NCBI GenBank assembly: GCA_013215515.1
Contig: JABSPC010000740.1
Location: 1-8,338, forward strand
Length of the DNA: 8,338 nucleotides
Direction of reading: 5' to 3'
DNA from: Crocinitomicaceae bacterium
GTDB lineage: Bacteria > Bacteroidota > Bacteroidia > Flavobacteriales_D > Crocinitomicaceae
The notes under the pieces are model-generated. The model ran no database searches, was not told the DNA's origin, and saw nothing but the letters and a program-made list of their open reading frames with translations. The position numbers and the translations under genes were made by a program. Positions 1 through 7,845 of this stretch are shown here, one piece after another; positions within the stretch are counted from its first letter, which is position 1; the number at the start of each line of letters is the position of its first letter.

Positions 1-1195
1 ATAAGAAGTTGTGGTATGGGTACCGCTCTTGGAAAATGGTTTTTACTTCAGAGTAAAGTACCTCCTTTAATTCGTCAATGTTTTCTTTGTTCTGAGCCGA
101 AATGAATACACACTTGGAATTTCCCAACTTGGCCATCCATGTTTTCTTCAAGTCTTCCAAAGAATAATTCTGAGGCTCCATTGGCGTCAAGTCGTCGTCA
201 TCTTTCTTTTCATGAACGTAAGCATCAATCTTGTTGAATACTACGATCGTAGGCTTAGAAGCGTCGTCAATCTCAGCTAAAGTGTCCTTTACAACATTGT
301 AATGATCTTCAAAGCTAGGATGTGAAATATCTAAAATGTGAATTAGTAAATCTGCTTCACGCACTTCGTCCAAAGTTGATTTAAAAGAGTCTATCAATAG
401 ATGCGGTAACTTGCGAATAAACCCTACCGTATCCGCCATTAAGAATGGGAGATTACCAATTACAACCTTTCTAACTGTAGTATCCAAGGTTGCAAATAAT
501 TTATTTTCAGCAAACACATCAGACTTGCTCAACATATTCATTACCGTGCTTTTACCGACGTTTGTATAACCCACCAAGGCCGTTCGTACAAGTTGTCCAC
601 GATTTCCACGTTGCACAGCTTTCTGTTTATCTATTTTCTTTAGCTTTTCCTTTAAGAGCGCAATTTTATCTTGAATAATTCGACGATCCGTTTCGATTTC
701 CGTTTCCCCTGGTCCTCTCATCCCAATCCCCCCTTTTTGGCGGTCAAGGTGAGTCCATAGGTTTGTCAATCGAGGCAAAAGGTATTGCAATTGCGCAAGT
801 TCAACCTGCGTCTTCGCGTTTGCGGATCTCGCTCGACCAGCAAATATGTCTAGAATAAGGTGGTTTCGATCAAGTATTTTAACCTCCAATACACGCTCAA
901 TATTTCGAGCTTGTGATGGGCTTAATTCATCATCAAAAATTACCATATCAATGGAATTCGATGAAATGAAAGCGTGGACCTCTTCCAATTTCCCTTTACC
1001 TATGTAAGTCTTTGGATTCGGTTTCTCAACCTTCTGAGAAAAACGCTTTTGAGTTATTGCTCCTGCCGTTAATGCAAGAAACTCCAATTCGTCTAAATAT
1101 TCTTCCGCTTGTGCTTCGGTAGTTCCTTGACTGATAACGCCAACTATTATACACGGCTCGTCTACCGCATCTACCATTACATGTTCCTGTCCCAT
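1..1195 (-). CDS. hflX: GTPase HflX (3' end outside window)
   Basis: HflX is a cytoplasmic GTPase that binds the large ribosomal subunit and splits stalled or stress-damaged ribosomes. I translated the whole visible stretch, 398 codons with no internal stop. The N-terminal HflX domain contains the signature around residues 155-165 (GGIGMRGPGET, followed by a DRR). The G domain has Walker A GYTNVGKST at 209-217, the DTVG switch II motif at 255-258, NKID at 321-324 and the SA of the G5 loop at 366-367. An acidic Lys/Asp-rich insert follows NKID. The last visible residues (YPYHNFL) look like the end region of the family, so only a short tail is probably missing. The ATG at 1195 lies one base after the cytochrome c stop codon, with GAGGGA a few bases upstream, suggesting co-transcription and coupled translation as the last gene of the three-gene operon. 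No key residue appears lost. Confidence 0.96.
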   Translation of the reverse strand, partial: MGQEHVMVDAVDEPCIIVGVISQGTTEAQAEEYLDELEFLALTAGAITQKRFSQKVEKPNPKTYIGKGKLEEVHAFISSNSIDMVIFDDELSPSQARNIERVLEVKILDRNHLILDIFAGRARSANAKTQVELAQLQYLLPRLTNLWTHLDRQKGGIGMRGPGETEIETDRRIIQDKIALLKEKLKKIDKQKAVQRGNRGQLVRTALVGYTNVGKSTVMNMLSKSDVFAENKLFATLDTTVRKVVIGNLPFLMADTVGFIRKLPHLLIDSFKSTLDEVREADLLIHILDISHPSFEDHYNVVKDTLAEIDDASKPTIVVFNKIDAYVHEKKDDDDLTPMEPQNYSLEDLKKTWMAKLGNSKCVFISAQNKENIDELKEVLYSEVKTIFQERYPYHNFL

Positions 1196-1196
1196 A

Positions 1197-1523
1197 TTAT
1201 TCCCTCAAGGATTTAACGTATTGAACAGTATTGCTCATTTCTTCGTCATTAAAAATATATCTCCCTTGTCTCGGCATTCCATTTTTTCCATCAGTAATGA
1301 TATCTACAATGCTTACAGAGTCCATTTTTGATCTGGATAGATCTTTCGCTCCAGAATCGCATAGTTTACCGTCAGATCCGTGACAAGAAATACATCTTTC
1401 TTTATAGATCTTTTTACCCGGTCTCGATTTATAATTCGGATCATCAGCGGGGTTAGGTGTTTCTGTACACCCGATAAGTACCAACGCTAAAAACGAGAAT
1501 AATGCAATTAACTTTAAGACCAT
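1197..1523 (-). CDS. monohaem c-type cytochrome, lipoprotein
   Basis: A small electron carrier of 108 residues, predicted to be exported and lipid-anchored. The N-terminus is a lipoprotein signal peptide (Lys4, a hydrophobic stretch at 5-16, lipobox LIGC ending at Cys19). The haem-binding CISCH motif is at residues 44-48 and the probable axial Met ligand is Met83 in a GMP context; the spacing suits a class I cytochrome c. An extra Cys55 sits shortly after the haem motif. I chose the ATG at 1523 over an in-frame ATG at 1559. The longer version would put a charged SIRRR segment ahead of the signal peptide and lie 46 bases inside the previous gene, whereas 1523 is directly preceded by AGGAGGAGG. 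The gene overlaps the end of the upstream membrane-protein gene by 10 bases and ends one base before hflX. Its redox partner is not known; the neighbouring membrane protein is the obvious candidate by position only. Confidence 0.9.
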   Translation of the reverse strand: MVLKLIALFSFLALVLIGCTETPNPADDPNYKSRPGKKIYKERCISCHGSDGKLCDSGAKDLSRSKMDSVSIVDIITDGKNGMPRQGRYIFNDEEMSNTVQYVKSLRE

Positions 1524-1969
1524 CCTCCTCCTAATACTGCCCAGAATGAAAATGGCCAAGGAATAGAAGCTAAAATAATGATTAGTCCTACAGAATAATT
1601 AATCAAAATACGTCTGTGCTTATCTCTCGACCCAATCATTTTCTTTTCTGCAGAAGATCTACCAATAGTGATAATTGCAATTCCTATAACCATCATTAGA
1701 ATGTGCTCCATTCCATAGAAACGTTCAGCGTAGTTACTCATCCACCCTTCTCTATAAGTGATTCGATCATTGCTATTCATGAAGTATAGAGCAAGACCTA
1801 TTAAAAGCTGAATATGCAACGAAATCATCGCAAAAAGATTAAGCATCTTATCTTTCTTCTCATAACTCCCAGAAGATTTTGATCTTGCAGCGTTGATAAT
1901 AGCTCCAATAAGTAGAATTAAGACTATCCATCTTAACCCCGAGTGTGCGTGAACCAATCCGTCGTACAT
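1514..1969 (-). CDS. four-helix integral membrane protein, possible cytochrome b-like
   Basis: A 151-residue hydrophobic protein with four predicted membrane helices, roughly at residues 12-28, 43-64, 88-104 and 121-137. Histidines lie near helix ends or within helices (His7, His9, His52, His89, His118), a pattern that could ligate haem, although no defined cytochrome b motif is visible. I recall similar small membrane proteins from Bacteroidota being loosely annotated as cytochrome b, but I cannot confirm the family here. It is the first gene of the leftward operon and overlaps the cytochrome c lipoprotein gene by 10 bases, which favours a shared membrane redox role (inference). The ATG at 1969 is the natural start: the residues before the first helix are few and a strong -7 promoter motif lies only 12 bases upstream. 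A purely structural membrane protein without haem remains possible. Confidence 0.8.
   Translation of the reverse strand: MYDGLVHAHSGLRWIVLILLIGAIINAARSKSSGSYEKKDKMLNLFAMISLHIQLLIGLALYFMNSNDRITYREGWMSNYAERFYGMEHILMMVIGIAIITIGRSSAEKKMIGSRDKHRRILINYSVGLIIILASIPWPFSFWAVLGGGWS
1524..1532 (-). promoter_or_regulatory. ribosome binding site of the cytochrome c gene
   Basis: On the minus strand the sequence AGGAGGAGG directly abuts the ATG at 1523. It offers an AGGAGG with a spacing of about 3 bases and supports that start over the longer reading frame. The same bases encode the Gly-Gly-Gly near the C-terminus of the upstream membrane protein, so one stretch serves two functions. The spacing is shorter than optimal. 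Confidence 0.5.
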
Positions 1970-1981
1970 AATTTTTTTTTA

Positions 1982-1989
1982 CAAAAATA
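1982..1989 (-). promoter_or_regulatory. -7 promoter element (TAnnTTTG type) of the membrane protein-cytochrome c-hflX operon
   Basis: The minus strand reads TATTTTTG, an exact match to the TAnnTTTG -7 consensus known for the primary sigma factor of Bacteroidota. It lies 12 bases upstream of the ATG at 1969, so the leader would be very short and A-rich (a run of nine A). I find no clear TTG -33 element at the usual distance. Confidence 0.45.
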
Positions 1990-2025
1990 CGAAAATGCAC
2001 CATGCAGATAACTTACAGATGTCCT

Positions 2026-2043
2026 TACATTTTTTTAATTTCA
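2026..2043 (+). promoter_or_regulatory. weak candidate -7 element(s) for the amidohydrolase genes
   Basis: TACATTTT at 2026-2033 differs from TAnnTTTG only at the last base, and TAATTTCA at 2036-2043 is a poorer match. Either would give a leader of about 20-35 bases before the ATG at 2068. There is no convincing -33 box. The 98-bp region 1970-2067 is the only space available for a divergent promoter pair. Confidence 0.2.
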
Positions 2044-2067
2044 CGAGTAGAACAAATTAGAACACGC

Positions 2068-5000
2068 ATGAAATTGCTTTTAACAATCGGAATTCTTTTA
2101 ATTACTTTGTCTGGGCTTGCACAATCCGAGCCCTCAAATGGACTAAAAGAATCCACCCCAGCGTACTACGCATTAAAAAATGCCACTATCTACGTTTCAC
2201 CAAATCAGAAGATTTCAAACGGAACGCTTCTCATCAAAAACGACAATATTGAAAGTATCGGAATGTCGGGTCTAGTAATAATCCCAAAGGAAGCCGTCGT
2301 AATTGATTGTAAAGGGAAAGTAATATTACCCGCATTTATTGAATTAAACTCAAACGTTGGGATTGCAAAAGCAGTTGCTCCTAAAACGAAGAAACGAGAT
2401 GGTGCTTTTTATTGGAACCATGCTATCCATCCAGAGTACGTTGCTTCAGAAACTTATGTTTTCAATGATAAGGCTTCAACAACTTTGATTGAAAAAGGGT
2501 TCGGTTTTGCATTAACCCATCAGAAAGATGGAATTGCGAGAGGCGAAGGTGCCTTTGTATCATTAGGGGCGGGTATTGAATCTTATTTGTCCTCCTTAAC
2601 GACTTCAAGTTTCTTTTCCTTTCAAAAAGGCGTTTCGATTCAACGCTATCCATCATCTCAGATGGGGTCAATTGCTTTACTTCGCCAGACTTTCTATGAC
2701 GCACATTGGTACAAATCGAATCAAGATAATTTGAATTTGTCTTTAGCTGCGATCAACGAACAACTCAATTCACCGATGTTTCTTGAAACAAGAGATAAAT
2801 TGGAAGTTCTTAGAGCGCAAAAAATTGGGGATGAATTTGAAATTAAATTCAACTTTTTGGGATCAGGGAACGAATATGAAATCATCGATCAACTTGCAAT
2901 GACAAAACCGATGGTTGTTCTTCCTCTTAATTTCCCAGCAGCCTATGATGTCAAAAACCCTTATGTAGCGCGTCAAATTCCTCTTAGTGATTTAAAACAT
3001 TGGGAAATGGCTCCGATGAATGCTTCGATTTTGGTCAATCGCGATGTTCCAATTTGTTTATCTGGAAACGGGGTGAAAACAAAGGACTTTTGGACCAATC
3101 TTAGAAAGTGCATTGAAAGTGGTTTAACCCCAGAACAAGCCTTAGACGCCCTTACTATGTCACCAGCAAAATTACTTGGAGTTGATGACAAATTAGGCTC
3201 ATTGGCCAAAGGAAAATTAGCAAGTTTCATTATTTATGATGCCAATCCGTTAGATACAAAGGCACAAATCTTAGAGTCTTGGCTTCTCGGAAAGCGAAAA
3301 GTTCACAATCCTTCTCCTGCCAAAACTACACTAATAGGGAAGTACAACATTTCATTCTCAGGTAAAAAGTACCCCATCGAAATAAAAGAAAAAGGAAAGA
3401 AATACAGCGGGGAAGTCACCTATCGACATATGAAAAAAGGTGCTTCTGTGGATACAACGGTTAACTTATTCATCGATTACGCAAACAACGATATTACCCT
3501 GCAGTTTAACATTAGAAATGAAGATTTGAACGGAAGCGTTTCGTTGAGAGGAAAAGTGATCTCTCGAATGGGCATCTTTGAAGGAGAAGGCCTATTGCCG
3601 AACGGTGATTGGGTTCAGTGGACGGGAATTCGAAGTAAAAAAGGAAAAGCAACAAAGGAAAAAGTGAAGCACCTTTCTGTCGGTGATACCACGTCCCAAA
3701 CTTGGTATCCAAATTTAGCATACGGTTTTAAATCGCTTCCTGAACAAGAGTCAGTGATTATTAAAAACGCCACGCTTTGGACAAACGAAGAATCAGGAGT
3801 AATTGAGGATGCTCATATTATAATCAAAGAAGGGAAAATCATTTTTGTTGGACGCGGAAACTATCCAACACCTCTCGGCGCTCGTGTGATTGACGCTAGA
3901 GGAAAGCATGTAACCGCAGGAATTATTGATGAACACTCACATATTGCAATTTCAAAAGGAGTGAATGAAGGCGGGCAAGCTGTTTCGGCTGAAGTTAGTA
4001 TTGGACATGTTGTTAATCAAAAAGACATTAATATTTACCGCCAGTTATCTGGTGGAGTTACGGCTTCCCAATTGTTACATGGTTCTGCAAATCCGATTGG
4101 AGGACAGTCCGCACTCATAAAACTGAAATGGGGTTTTACAGCTGAAGAAATGTTAATCGAAGGAGCCGATCCATTTATAAAGTTCGCGCTAGGTGAAAAC
4201 GTTAAGCACTCACGTTGGACAAGTTCAACACGATTTCCACATACACGAATGGGGGTTGAACAAGTATTTTATGAAGCTTTTAACAGAGCTACAGCCTACG
4301 CTAAAGAATGGAAAGATTTCAAGGATGGTGTTATATCAGTTGAACCAAGGAAAGATTTAGAATTAGAAGTTCTGAATGAAATAATGGCCTCAGAGCACTT
4401 TATTACTTGTCACTCATATGTGCAATCAGAAATCAACATGTTGATGCACGTTGCTGATTCTTTAGGCTTCAAAATAAATACATTTACTCATATCCTTGAA
4501 GGCTACAAACTCGCCGATAAAATGGTTGAACATGGAGTTGGAGGATCTACTTTTTCTGATTGGTGGGCATACAAACACGAAGTTAATGATGCTATACCTT
4601 ACAATGCCGCTATTATGAACGAGCAAGGTGTTGTAGTTGCGATCAATTCCGATGATACTGAAATGGGCCGTCGGCTGAACCAGGAGGCTGCTAAAGCAGT
4701 TAAATACGGGGGCATGTCGGAAGAAGACGCGTTAAAGATGGTCACTTTAAATCCTGCAAAACTACTTCATCTAGATGATCGAATGGGAAGTTTAAAAGTG
4801 GGTAAAGATGCGGACGTCGTTGTTTGGTCCGATCATCCTTTGTCTATTCTAGCGAAAGTAGAACAAACCATCATTGATGGAATTGTGATGTACGATATTG
4901 AGCGGGATCGAGAAATGAGAAGGAGGAATCAAGCAGAAAAAGCGCGAATCATTTCTATGATGTTAGATGACAATAACAGCGGCGGAAAGAAACGAACATT

Positions 5001-5076
5001 CTTTAAAAAGAAAATGGGGCACTTCCACTGTGATACCATTGGGGAAGAAGAATCAACAGAAGAAAATCATCATTAA
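2068..5076 (+). CDS. secreted two-unit amidohydrolase family protein
   Basis: A 1002-residue exported protein. The first 18 residues form a signal peptide with likely cleavage before Gln19; I chose the ATG at 2068 because starting at 2002 would put 22 polar residues before it. Unit 1 (about 20-415) has the amidohydrolase fold pattern but lacks the metal HxH: Asn94-Ser-Asn96 occupies its place. Residues about 422-531 form a beta-rich linker domain. Unit 2 (about 560-940) keeps the ligands: His623 and His625 (DEHSH), Lys705, His782, His808 and Asp862, as in imidazolonepropionase- and prolidase-like amidohydrolases. The C-terminal tail is basic, then His/Cys- and acid-rich (His985, His987, Cys988, His1001, His1002). 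Substrate unknown; hydrolysis of a peptide or cyclic amide in the periplasm is plausible for unit 2 only. It is followed after one base by a related gene, so the two are probably co-transcribed. Confidence 0.9.
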   Translation: MKLLLTIGILLITLSGLAQSEPSNGLKESTPAYYALKNATIYVSPNQKISNGTLLIKNDNIESIGMSGLVIIPKEAVVIDCKGKVILPAFIELNSNVGIAKAVAPKTKKRDGAFYWNHAIHPEYVASETYVFNDKASTTLIEKGFGFALTHQKDGIARGEGAFVSLGAGIESYLSSLTTSSFFSFQKGVSIQRYPSSQMGSIALLRQTFYDAHWYKSNQDNLNLSLAAINEQLNSPMFLETRDKLEVLRAQKIGDEFEIKFNFLGSGNEYEIIDQLAMTKPMVVLPLNFPAAYDVKNPYVARQIPLSDLKHWEMAPMNASILVNRDVPICLSGNGVKTKDFWTNLRKCIESGLTPEQALDALTMSPAKLLGVDDKLGSLAKGKLASFIIYDANPLDTKAQILESWLLGKRKVHNPSPAKTTLIGKYNISFSGKKYPIEIKEKGKKYSGEVTYRHMKKGASVDTTVNLFIDYANNDITLQFNIRNEDLNGSVSLRGKVISRMGIFEGEGLLPNGDWVQWTGIRSKKGKATKEKVKHLSVGDTTSQTWYPNLAYGFKSLPEQESVIIKNATLWTNEESGVIEDAHIIIKEGKIIFVGRGNYPTPLGARVIDARGKHVTAGIIDEHSHIAISKGVNEGGQAVSAEVSIGHVVNQKDINIYRQLSGGVTASQLLHGSANPIGGQSALIKLKWGFTAEEMLIEGADPFIKFALGENVKHSRWTSSTRFPHTRMGVEQVFYEAFNRATAYAKEWKDFKDGVISVEPRKDLELEVLNEIMASEHFITCHSYVQSEINMLMHVADSLGFKINTFTHILEGYKLADKMVEHGVGGSTFSDWWAYKHEVNDAIPYNAAIMNEQGVVVAINSDDTEMGRRLNQEAAKAVKYGGMSEEDALKMVTLNPAKLLHLDDRMGSLKVGKDADVVVWSDHPLSILAKVEQTIIDGIVMYDIERDREMRRRNQAEKARIISMMLDDNNSGGKKRTFFKKKMGHFHCDTIGEEESTEENHH

Positions 5077-5077
5077 T

Positions 5078-6361
5078 ATGAAACGGAATTTAATAACATT
5101 TGCACTTGTTCTACTTTGCTTCAACACCTTTGGACAGGAGTCGCCGAAGATTTTATTGATCTGAGGATATCTTCATGTTGGAAATGGTGAAATAATGGAG
5201 AGCGCCCTAATTGGGATCGAAGATGGTAAAATCACTTTGATTAAAAATTCGTTGGCTTTTTCTTACGAACCTACAGAATGGGATACGATCATCCAACTTA
5301 ATGGGAAGCAAATTTACCCGGGATTTATAGCACCAAATTCAACACTTGGAATCACTGAAATAGACGCTGTTAAAGCAACTCGTGACTACGATGAATTGGG
5401 AACTTACAACCCTCATATTAGAAGTCAAATTGCTTTTAACGTCGAATCTAAAGTTATCAGTACGGTGAGAACAAATGGAGTTTTAATAACCCAAGCCACA
5501 CCTCGAGGAGGTACGATTTCTGGAACTTCATCCATCATGAAGTTGGACGGTTGGAATTGGGAAGATGCAACGATTTCAAAAGACGACGGAATCCACTTGA
5601 ATTGGCCATCAAGTATCGAAGGCGGAGGATGGTGGGCAGAACCAGCTCCGAAAAAAACCAACAAAAAATACACCGAACAAGTTCAAAAAATAAAAACCTT
5701 CTTCGATATGGCCAAGGCCTACGCTAGCGATGGTAAAGTTGAAGAAGTCGACGGTCGGCTAGAAGCAATGCGGGAATGTTTTAATGGTAAAAAACGCGTT
5801 TTCTTTCACGCCAATGAATTGCAACAATTGCAGGACATCATTGAATTCAGCGCAACTTACAAGATTAAATTTCCAGTTATTGTCGGCGGTTATGATTCTC
5901 ATTTAATCACACGGAAATTATCAGACGCCAAAATCCCAGTGATGTTAAAACGCCTACACAGCTTGCCAAGTAACGAATCTGATGATGTTGATCTACCTTA
6001 TAAACTCCCTGCCTTATTACAGGCCGGAAACGTTCAATTTTGTATCCAAAATGCAGGTGGAATGGAAGCAATGAACGCACGTAATATTCCCTTTTTAGCA
6101 GGCACTGCTATGGCTTATGGTTTAACTGAAGAACAAGCAATTCGATCTGTAAGCCTTTCTAGTTGTGAAATTCTTGGAATTGATAAAATGTATGGAAGCC
6201 TAGAAGTTGGAAAATCTGCAACACTTTTTGTTTCAGATGGAAATGCTTTGGATATGCGAACAAATAATCTTGCATTGGGAATGATTGACGGGATTTTTAT
6301 GTCGTTGGATAATATGCAACGTGATTTGTATGAGAAGTATTCGAAGAAGTATGAGAAGTGA
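5078..6361 (+). pseudogene. exported amidohydrolase-like protein interrupted by an in-frame TGA
   Basis: Read through, this is a 427-residue relative of unit 1 of the preceding protein, an ordinary length for a single-unit amidohydrolase. Residues 1-19 are a signal peptide (cleavage before Gln20). Codon 29 (5162-5164) is TGA, while the reading frame continues without any shift: ILLI before it and GYLHVGNGE after it match the usual first beta strands of the fold. The metal HxH is replaced by Asn87-Ser-Thr89, and no Asp stands at the usual strand-8 position, so even the intact protein is unlikely to be a normal metal-dependent hydrolase. The C-terminal part ends in the typical GSLEVGKSATLFV strand and a final TGA. 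Translation could restart at Met40 (5195), giving 388 residues without a signal peptide. Nonsense mutation, sequencing error and (least likely) stop readthrough are all possible. Confidence 0.8.
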
Positions 6362-6433
6362 ATAATTTATCAGACTATATATTTCAAAATTCTTTGATTC
6401 ACGAAAAATTGTTTAAGGCCAATGTGATAAAGA
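6362..6433. other. convergent intergenic gap, no clear terminator
   Basis: These 72 bases separate the stop codons of the two convergent genes. TTTATCA at 6366-6372 and TGATAAA at 6425-6431 are complementary but lie 52 bases apart, too far for a typical intrinsic terminator. I see no compact GC-rich hairpin followed by a T-run on either strand. Confidence 0.5.
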
Positions 6434-7727
6434 TTAAACCTTCTCTTTAACCGCCTCGCTTTCCTGTTTGCGCTCATATTCACGGATAATCAATCTCGAT
6501 CCTCGATCGTATTTAACATACCTCCAAGCCCAATTCACAAACACGATTAACCGATTCCTAAATTCAACAAGCAACATCAAGTGCACAAACATCCAAGTCA
6601 GCCAAGCGAAGAACCCTGAAAACTTAAAGTGTTTTAAATCGACCACGGCCTTGTTTCGACCAATTGTTGCCATGGTACCCTGATCTTTGTATTTAAATGG
6701 CTTCACGGCCTTCGTTTTAAGCTCCCTGTTGAAGTTCTTGGTCAACCAAGCGCCTTGTTACCCAGCCACCGAAGCAAGCATCGCATAGCCGCTAGGATGA
6801 TCAGCATCTAATGTCTCGGCAATATCACCCAAAGCGTACAATTCCTTTTGACTTAATGATTCATTAAACCCATCGACTGGAATTCGACCCGTAACTGACT
6901 TTTTGAGATCAATTCCTTCGATTTGTATCGCTTTTACTCCCGCCGACCAGATCACTGAACGCGTTTCAAAAAGTCCGCTATCCGTAACTACCGTTTTTCC
7001 ATCATAACTTTGAACGCGTGTATCCAACCAAATATTGACTCCCATTTTCTTGAGAAACTTCGCCGATTTCTTCGAAGCATTCGAACTCATAGCAGCAAGA
7101 ACCCGATCTGATCCTTCAACGAGGTGAATCTGCATTCGTCTAACATCCAAATCAGGGTAATCTTTCGGTAAAATACGTTGCTTCAATTCTGACAATGCTC
7201 CAGCTAACTCAACTCCAGTAGCACCAGCTCCAACGATTACAAAATTCATTAATCGATTTTGTTCTTCAATGTCCGTGGTATTCAAAGCGTCTTCGAAATT
7301 TTGCAAAATCAAACTACGTAAGTCCAATGATTCCGTTAATGACTTCATTGGCACCGTCATTTTTTTGAATTGCTCGTTTCCAAAAAAGTTATTTGTTGCA
7401 CCAAGAGCGACAACCAAGTGATCGTATCCAACAATGCCGATACTTGTATTTACACGCTTTAAATCATGCTCGACATTCAAAACTTCCGCCTTTCTAAAGT
7501 GAATTTTTTTTTGTCCTTGAAAATTTTACGAATTGGATACGTTATCGAGTCTGGTTCCAGCCCAGAGGTCGCAACCTGATACATTAAAGGTTGAAAAGTA
7601 TGGTAATTGTTTTATCTAAAAGAACAATTTGATACTTCTTCGAGTCGATTTTTTGGATGAATTTAATTCCTGCAAAACCGCATCCTAAAACGACAATTCT
7701 TGGTAAGTCTAACTGCGGAATATTCAT
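6434..7727 (-). pseudogene. ndh: type II NADH dehydrogenase, broken by two frameshifts and a nonsense codon
   Basis: NDH-2 is a membrane-associated flavoprotein that passes electrons from NADH to quinone without pumping protons. Repaired, the gene encodes 431 residues, a normal length. Visible are the FAD-binding GCGFAG at 15-20, the [16 protein letters not shown] segment, the NADH-binding GAGATG at 167-172, the GD of the second FAD motif at 301-302, and a C-terminal amphipathic/hydrophobic region (FAWLTWMFVHL onward) that anchors this family to the membrane. Three lesions interrupt it. One A is missing from an A-run at 7611-7614 after LLD. One A is missing from the nine-A run at 7504-7512 after KD. 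Codon 324 is TAA at 6758-6760 where VAGQQGAW is expected (CAA to TAA). All pieces between lesions keep family-like sequence, so loss is recent or partly artefactual. A TTG-started open frame from 7480 would lack the FAD site and is not a believable gene. Confidence 0.88.
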
Positions 7728-7845
7728 GTACTAAAGATCGGCATAATCCGTGTTTCCTACAAGACAAAAAGGGGAAAGTAGACGAGCCATTACATTTCAT
7801 AGATTATGCATCCATAATTGTAGTTCATCCATGGATTATTGTAGA

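Noticed and set aside
490..678. Small plus-strand open frame inside hflX.
   Set aside because: Antisense shadow of a clearly conserved gene, with no signal of its own. The same applies to the minus-strand open frames at 2462-2704, 2973-3230, 3512-3721 and 5425-5673, the plus-strand one at 6468-6683 and the minus-strand one at 7959-8201.
1524..1559. Longer cytochrome c start at 1559.
   Set aside because: It adds a hydrophobic plus SIRRR segment ahead of a complete lipoprotein signal peptide, and the AGGAGGAGG site favours 1523.
2002..2067. Upstream extension of the large amidohydrolase starting at ATG 2002.
   Set aside because: It would place 22 polar residues before an excellent signal peptide and cover the divergent promoter region.
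5162..5164. TGA recoded as Gly or another amino acid (alternative genetic code or selenocysteine).
   Set aside because: The same gene ends at a TGA in the expected place, the organism looks like Bacteroidota with the standard bacterial code, and no selenocysteine insertion hairpin is apparent.
6434..6745. Separate 103-residue membrane protein.
   Set aside because: It is in frame with and directly continues the NDH-2 sequence after the nonsense codon; it is the membrane-anchoring C-terminus of that enzyme.
6758..7480. Independent 240-residue protein from a TTG start at 7480.
   Set aside because: It is the middle of NDH-2: the start follows a homopolymer frameshift, the FAD-binding N-terminus is missing, and the C-terminal part continues in frame after the TAA.
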